64,000 nucleotides of DNA from Oligoflexia bacterium (GTDB lineage Bacteria; Bdellovibrionota; Bdellovibrionia; JABDDW01). Every line of letters begins with the position of its first letter. The stretch's first letter is position 1. Position numbers and translations under genes: made by a program. Location of the stretch: positions 25,907-89,906 of the forward strand of contig JAWXAT010000035.1 in the NCBI GenBank assembly GCA_034439615.1, in the 5' to 3' direction. Shown in pieces: positions 63,916 through 64,000 of the stretch. The notes under the pieces were generated by a model. It saw nothing but the letters and a program-made list of their open reading frames with translations. It did not search any database and was not told where the DNA came from.

Positions 63916-64000
63916 ATGGCTAAAGAGAAATTTGAGCGTAAGAAGCCCCACTGCAATATCGGAACGATTGGTCACGTAGATCACGGGAAGACGACATTGA
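63916..64000 (+). CDS. tuf: Elongation factor Tu, 3' end outside window
   Basis: Only the first 28 codons are in the window: [20 protein letters not shown] followed by VDHGKTTL, the EF-Tu start with the G1 (P-loop) motif [15 protein letters not shown] precedes the ATG. It follows the Thr-Tyr-Gly-Thr tRNA cluster, the same order as in E. coli thrU-tyrU-glyT-thrT-tufB. Confidence 0.97.
   Translation, partial: MAKEKFERKKPHCNIGTIGHVDHGKTTL

Overview
The window looks like a chromosomal segment of a low-GC (roughly 40% by eye), Gram-negative, flagellated bacterium. Gene content fits a Bdellovibrio-like lineage (Bdellovibrionota / former Deltaproteobacteria). The clues are a fused nuoCD, an L-lysine 6-aminotransferase pathway, an NtrYX-type two-component pair, an AgmX/TonB-type protein, a histone H1-like protein, many secreted orphan proteins, and the order tRNA-Thr, tRNA-Tyr, tRNA-Gly, tRNA-Thr, tuf at the right edge. 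The lineage is inferred from gene content only. There is no rRNA, insertion sequence, prophage or CRISPR array.

Layout. 1-6 kb: the 5' part of an M14 carboxypeptidase, an orphan 361-residue gene, a two-gene heterodimeric ABC exporter (MdlA/MdlB type) and a small basic protein. 6.3-15.5 kb: one tightly packed 11-gene run, nuoB-nuoCD-nuoE-nuoF-nuoG-nuoI, followed without a break by a second set. That set is a nuoB paralogue, an unknown small gene, a nuoD paralogue, a nuoI paralogue and a protein whose C-terminus resembles cysteine desulfurases. No membrane-arm gene (nuoA, H, J-N) is present. 15.6-19.4 kb: a secreted zinc metallopeptidase and an 879-residue secreted orphan. 19.4-22.4 kb: lysine catabolism (lat plus a semialdehyde dehydrogenase).

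22.5-35.7 kb: an envelope-polysaccharide and LPS region with two GT9 and one GT4 glycosyltransferases, an undecaprenyl-phosphate sugar transferase, UDP-glucuronate decarboxylase, UDP-glucose dehydrogenase, a YbhN-type membrane protein, GmhB and an MsbA-like exporter. A subtilisin, recO and a DUF1415 gene lie among them. 35.9-40.7 kb: an MntA/HepT toxin-antitoxin pair, a Xer-type recombinase, a sigma54-type activator without a receiver domain, a histone H1-like protein and two exported proteins. 40.8-48.8 kb: an IspZ-like membrane protein, an operon of AgmX-like protein, large exported orphan and MscS channel, a flagellin with a long upstream region, two alpha/beta hydrolases and a small Cys-rich protein.

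48.9-63.2 kb is mostly housekeeping: clpB, an outer-membrane-type orphan, the riboflavin operon ribD-ribE-ribBA-ribH, then a run of a 113-residue orphan, ntrY-like, ntrX-like, proS, pyrF and rlmB. 63.4-64 kb: four tRNA genes and the start of tuf.

The most unusual element is the second partial complex-I set (12.3-15.5 kb). It keeps the Fe-S ligands of NuoB and NuoI, lacks the NiFe ligands of hydrogenases in its NuoD-like subunit, and appears co-transcribed with the genuine peripheral arm of complex I.
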